The notes below the pieces were generated by a model. The model was not told where the DNA came from, searched no databases, and worked only from the letters and a program-made list of their open reading frames with translations. Made by a program: the position numbers and the translations under genes. A stretch of DNA of 7,197 nucleotides from Microbacteriaceae bacterium (GTDB lineage Bacteria; Actinomycetota; Actinomycetes; Actinomycetales; Microbacteriaceae), in assembly GCA_025463665.1 (NCBI GenBank), contig JAODAY010000020.1, forward strand, positions 1-7,197, in the 5' to 3' direction. This document shows, in pieces, positions 5,680-7,197 of the stretch. The stretch's first letter is position 1. Every line of letters begins with the position of its first letter.

Positions 5680-5707
5680 TCGACACGTGTCGGTGCCCGT
5701 GCATAAG
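5680..5707 (+). promoter_or_regulatory. Candidate promoter of the secreted nuclease gene
   Basis: TCGACA (5680-5685) matches five of six bases of the TTGACA -35 consensus. CATAAG (5702-5707), 16 bp downstream, matches four of six bases of the -10 consensus. The transcript would start near 5714, leaving a leader of about 45 nt. The -35 box is overlapped by a perfect 12-bp palindrome, suggesting regulation at this site. Confidence 0.42.
5681..5692. promoter_or_regulatory. Perfect 12-bp palindrome CGACACGTGTCG, possible operator
   Basis: CGACACGTGTCG is identical to its reverse complement over all 12 bases, has no spacer, and overlaps the likely -35 element of the nuclease gene. In this position a bound dimeric repressor would block RNA polymerase. 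The regulator is unknown; no transcription-factor gene is present in the window. Confidence 0.4.
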
Positions 5708-5713
5708 CTCAGG

Positions 5714-5733
5714 GTGACCCCTGACCGGGGCAC
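5714..5733 (+). repeat. Short hairpin in the nuclease 5' leader
   Basis: GTG (5714-5716) plus CCCC (5718-5721) can pair with GGGG (5727-5730) plus CAC (5731-5733), giving 7 bp with one bulged A and a 5-nt loop. It lies between the predicted transcription start and the ribosome binding site. No T-run follows, so it is not an intrinsic terminator. It may only stabilise the leader. Confidence 0.25.
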
Positions 5734-5747
5734 AGGTTTCCTTACGT

Positions 5748-5752
5748 AGGAG
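5748..5752 (+). promoter_or_regulatory. Ribosome binding site of the nuclease gene
   Basis: AGGAG lies 6 nt before the ATG at 5759 and favours it over the in-frame ATG two codons later. GGAG is the left half of the 10-bp palindrome GGAGTACTCC (5749-5758), which runs up to the start codon; the spacer is too short for a stable hairpin. Confidence 0.7.
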
Positions 5753-5758
5753 TACTCC

Positions 5759-7197
5759 ATGTCGATGCCGAATCCCGCTCGCTCCCGCCGCATCGGCCGA
5801 TTCGCCGCCATAGCGGGGGTCACGGCGGCCGCCCTCGGATTCTCCGCACTGAGCGCTCCCGCCGCCTTCGCGGCTCCGGTCACCGCGACGATCGCCGACG
5901 TGCAGGGCGACGCGCAGGCCACGCCGCTCGCCGGCCAGGTCGTCACCGTCGAGGGCGTGATCACCGGCGACTATCGGGCGTCGACCGGCAGTGGTTACCG
6001 CGGCTTCTACCTGCAGACCGCCGGCTCGGGGGGAGCGACCGACGCTACTCCCGGCCGCTCCGACGGCATCTTCGTCTTCTCGGCCGCCGCAGACCCCGCC
6101 GTGGGCCTCGGCGATCTCGTGCGCGTCACGGGCGCAACGAGCGAGTTCAACGGTCAGACCCAGATCAGCGCGACGGATGCCACGGCGTACGAACTCGTCG
6201 CTTCTGGCGCCTCAGCGACCGTCACTCCGACCGTGCTGCCGAATGCTGCCGTGGGCGTCGCCCGCGAGGCCTTCGAGGGCATGCTCGTCACGCCGGAAGC
6301 CGCATACCTCAGCTCGAGTCACCAGCTCTTCAATTTCGGCACTCTCTGGCTCAACGCCGGCGAGCTCGCCGTCAAGGCGACCGAGACGACGGACGCCGGT
6401 GCGGATGCCGCGGCCATCGCCGCCGCGAACCGCGCCAACCGTCTCATCGTCGACGACGGCTACAGCATCCAGGTCTCGAATGCGGCACACCCCGGCGAGC
6501 AGCCGTACTTCGCCGCCGACACCGTCGTGCGCAACGGCGACACGTTCGTCGCCCCCGCCGCCGGCATGATCCTCGGCTGGGGGTTCGACGACTGGCGCCT
6601 GCAGCCGCAGCGTCCACTCAGCGACACCTCGCCCGCCGACTACGCCGCACTCGAGCCGACATTCGAGCCGCTCAACCCACGCACCACCGCACCCGAGGCC
6701 GTCGGTGGCGACATCACCGCGGCATCCTTCAACGTCTTCAACTACTTCACCACCTTCGGCGGCGAGGCCCGCGGGGCTGACGACGAGGCCGACTTTCTCA
6801 TGCAGCAGTCGAAGATCGTCGCTGCCATAAACGCGCTCGGTGCCGACGTGGTCGGGCTCATGGAGATCGAGAATTCGGTCAAGCTCGGGGAGCCGGCCGA
6901 TGAGGCGCTCGCCAACCTCATTTCGGCCCTCAACGCGGCGAGCGCACCCGGAACCTGGGCGTACGTGCCCACCCCGGCCCCGCTGCTCGACGCCGCGATC
7001 ACCGACTACATCACCAACGCGATCATCTACAAGCCGGCCACCGTCACTCCGGTCGGCGACAGCCTCACCGCCGTCGACGAGACGGTGTGGGACATCGCCC
7101 GCGAGCCGATCGCGCAGACCTTCGAGAGTGTGACCGGCGGCAAGATCGTGACCGTCGTCGCCAACCACTTCAAGTCGAAGAGCCCGCCGAGCGGCAA
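5759..7197 (+). CDS. Secreted ExeM/NucH-type extracellular nuclease, 3'-truncated by the window
   Basis: The frame is open from ATG 5759 to the right edge (479 codons plus 2 nt) with no stop. Seen: a signal peptide with a basic start (ARSRRIGRF), a hydrophobic core (about 16-33) and a likely AFA|AP cleavage after residue 38. SRR-x-G-R-F at 9-15 weakly resembles a twin-arginine motif. Residues about 44-150 look like the OB-fold domain of YhcR-type nucleases (TIADVQGD, VVTVEGVITGDY, GFYLQT, SDGIFVF). From about 318 an exonuclease-endonuclease-phosphatase domain begins, with SFNVFNYF (N325), VVGLMEIEN (E369 as likely metal ligand), NAIIYKP and VVANHFKSKS (H470). The rest of the catalytic domain, including the final Asp/His motif, lies beyond the edge. 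Known of the family: secreted nucleases that degrade extracellular DNA for nutrients or biofilm turnover. Inference: a separate unit from the polysaccharide genes. A 318-codon antisense frame across it is a codon-bias shadow. Confidence 0.92.
   Translation, partial: MSMPNPARSRRIGRFAAIAGVTAAALGFSALSAPAAFAAPVTATIADVQGDAQATPLAGQVVTVEGVITGDYRASTGSGYRGFYLQTAGSGGATDATPGRSDGIFVFSAAADPAVGLGDLVRVTGATSEFNGQTQISATDATAYELVASGASATVTPTVLPNAAVGVAREAFEGMLVTPEAAYLSSSHQLFNFGTLWLNAGELAVKATETTDAGADAAAIAAANRANRLIVDDGYSIQVSNAAHPGEQPYFAADTVVRNGDTFVAPAAGMILGWGFDDWRLQPQRPLSDTSPADYAALEPTFEPLNPRTTAPEAVGGDITAASFNVFNYFTTFGGEARGADDEADFLMQQSKIVAAINALGADVVGLMEIENSVKLGEPADEALANLISALNAASAPGTWAYVPTPAPLLDAAITDYITNAIIYKPATVTPVGDSLTAVDETVWDIAREPIAQTFESVTGGKIVTVVANHFKSKSPPSG

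Noticed and set aside
5991..6569. A 192-codon plus-strand frame inside the nuclease gene
   Set aside because: It lies in an alternate frame of the nuclease, and its composition is almost entirely Ser, Arg, Pro and Thr, typical of a frame-shifted high-GC gene.
6212..7168. A 318-codon open frame on the minus strand inside the nuclease gene
   Set aside because: It is antisense to a frame with clear signal peptide, OB-fold and EEP motifs. Its composition (very rich in Gly, Val, Asp and Arg) is the usual shadow of G/C-ending codons. No domain is recognisable.
1..7197. tRNA or rRNA genes, CRISPR arrays, insertion sequences, attachment sites
   Set aside because: I saw no regularly spaced repeats, no transposase-like product, no long terminal inverted repeats and no tRNA-like cloverleaf or rRNA sequence on reading both strands.

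Overview
The window looks like chromosomal DNA from a high-GC Gram-positive bacterium (Actinomycetota), probably of the Microbacteriaceae type. The reasons are strong third-position G/C bias, an LCP-family cell-wall ligase, actinobacterial-looking -10 elements (TAnnnT) and the protein families present. The taxonomic guess is inference; no rRNA or other marker gene is present.

Layout. (1) 1-764, plus strand: 3' part of a LytR-CpsA-Psr (LCP) glycopolymer transferase cut by the window edge. (2) 812-1369, minus strand: a VanZ-like membrane protein, convergent with the LCP gene. (3) 1370-1582: a divergent intergenic region with a terminator-like hairpin, probable promoters on both strands and a possible 18-codon leader ORF. 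(4) 1583-3100, plus: a full-length polyprenyl glycosylphosphotransferase, the enzyme that starts a lipid-linked glycan repeat unit. (5) 3344-4483, plus: a DUF1972/GT4-type glycosyltransferase. (6) 4496-5443, minus: an extended-SDR (NAD-dependent epimerase/dehydratase-like) protein, convergent with the glycosyltransferase by 12 nt, whose YxxxK catalytic pair appears to be missing. (7) 5444-5758: a divergent regulatory region. On the minus strand it holds a promoter, an inverted repeat, a perfect Shine-Dalgarno and a possible 31-codon leader ORF overlapping the SDR start. On the plus strand it holds a promoter with a perfect 12-bp palindrome. (8) 5759 to the right edge, plus: the 5' two-domain part of a secreted ExeM/NucH-type nuclease, which has no stop inside the window.

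The LCP ligase, glycosylphosphotransferase, glycosyltransferase and SDR fit together as part of a cell-surface polysaccharide locus. The phosphotransferase would load the first sugar-phosphate on undecaprenyl phosphate, the glycosyltransferase would extend it, and the LCP protein would attach the finished polymer to peptidoglycan. The secreted nuclease is probably a separate transcription unit.

The least explained signal is at two translation starts. The glycosylphosphotransferase (plus strand) and the SDR (minus strand) carry the same 13-mer, GGCATGGGGGGTC, immediately before their start codons. Each start is also overlapped by the end of a possible short leader ORF. This hints at a shared translational-coupling arrangement, but no comparative data were available to test it. 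All motif and promoter calls were made by eye.
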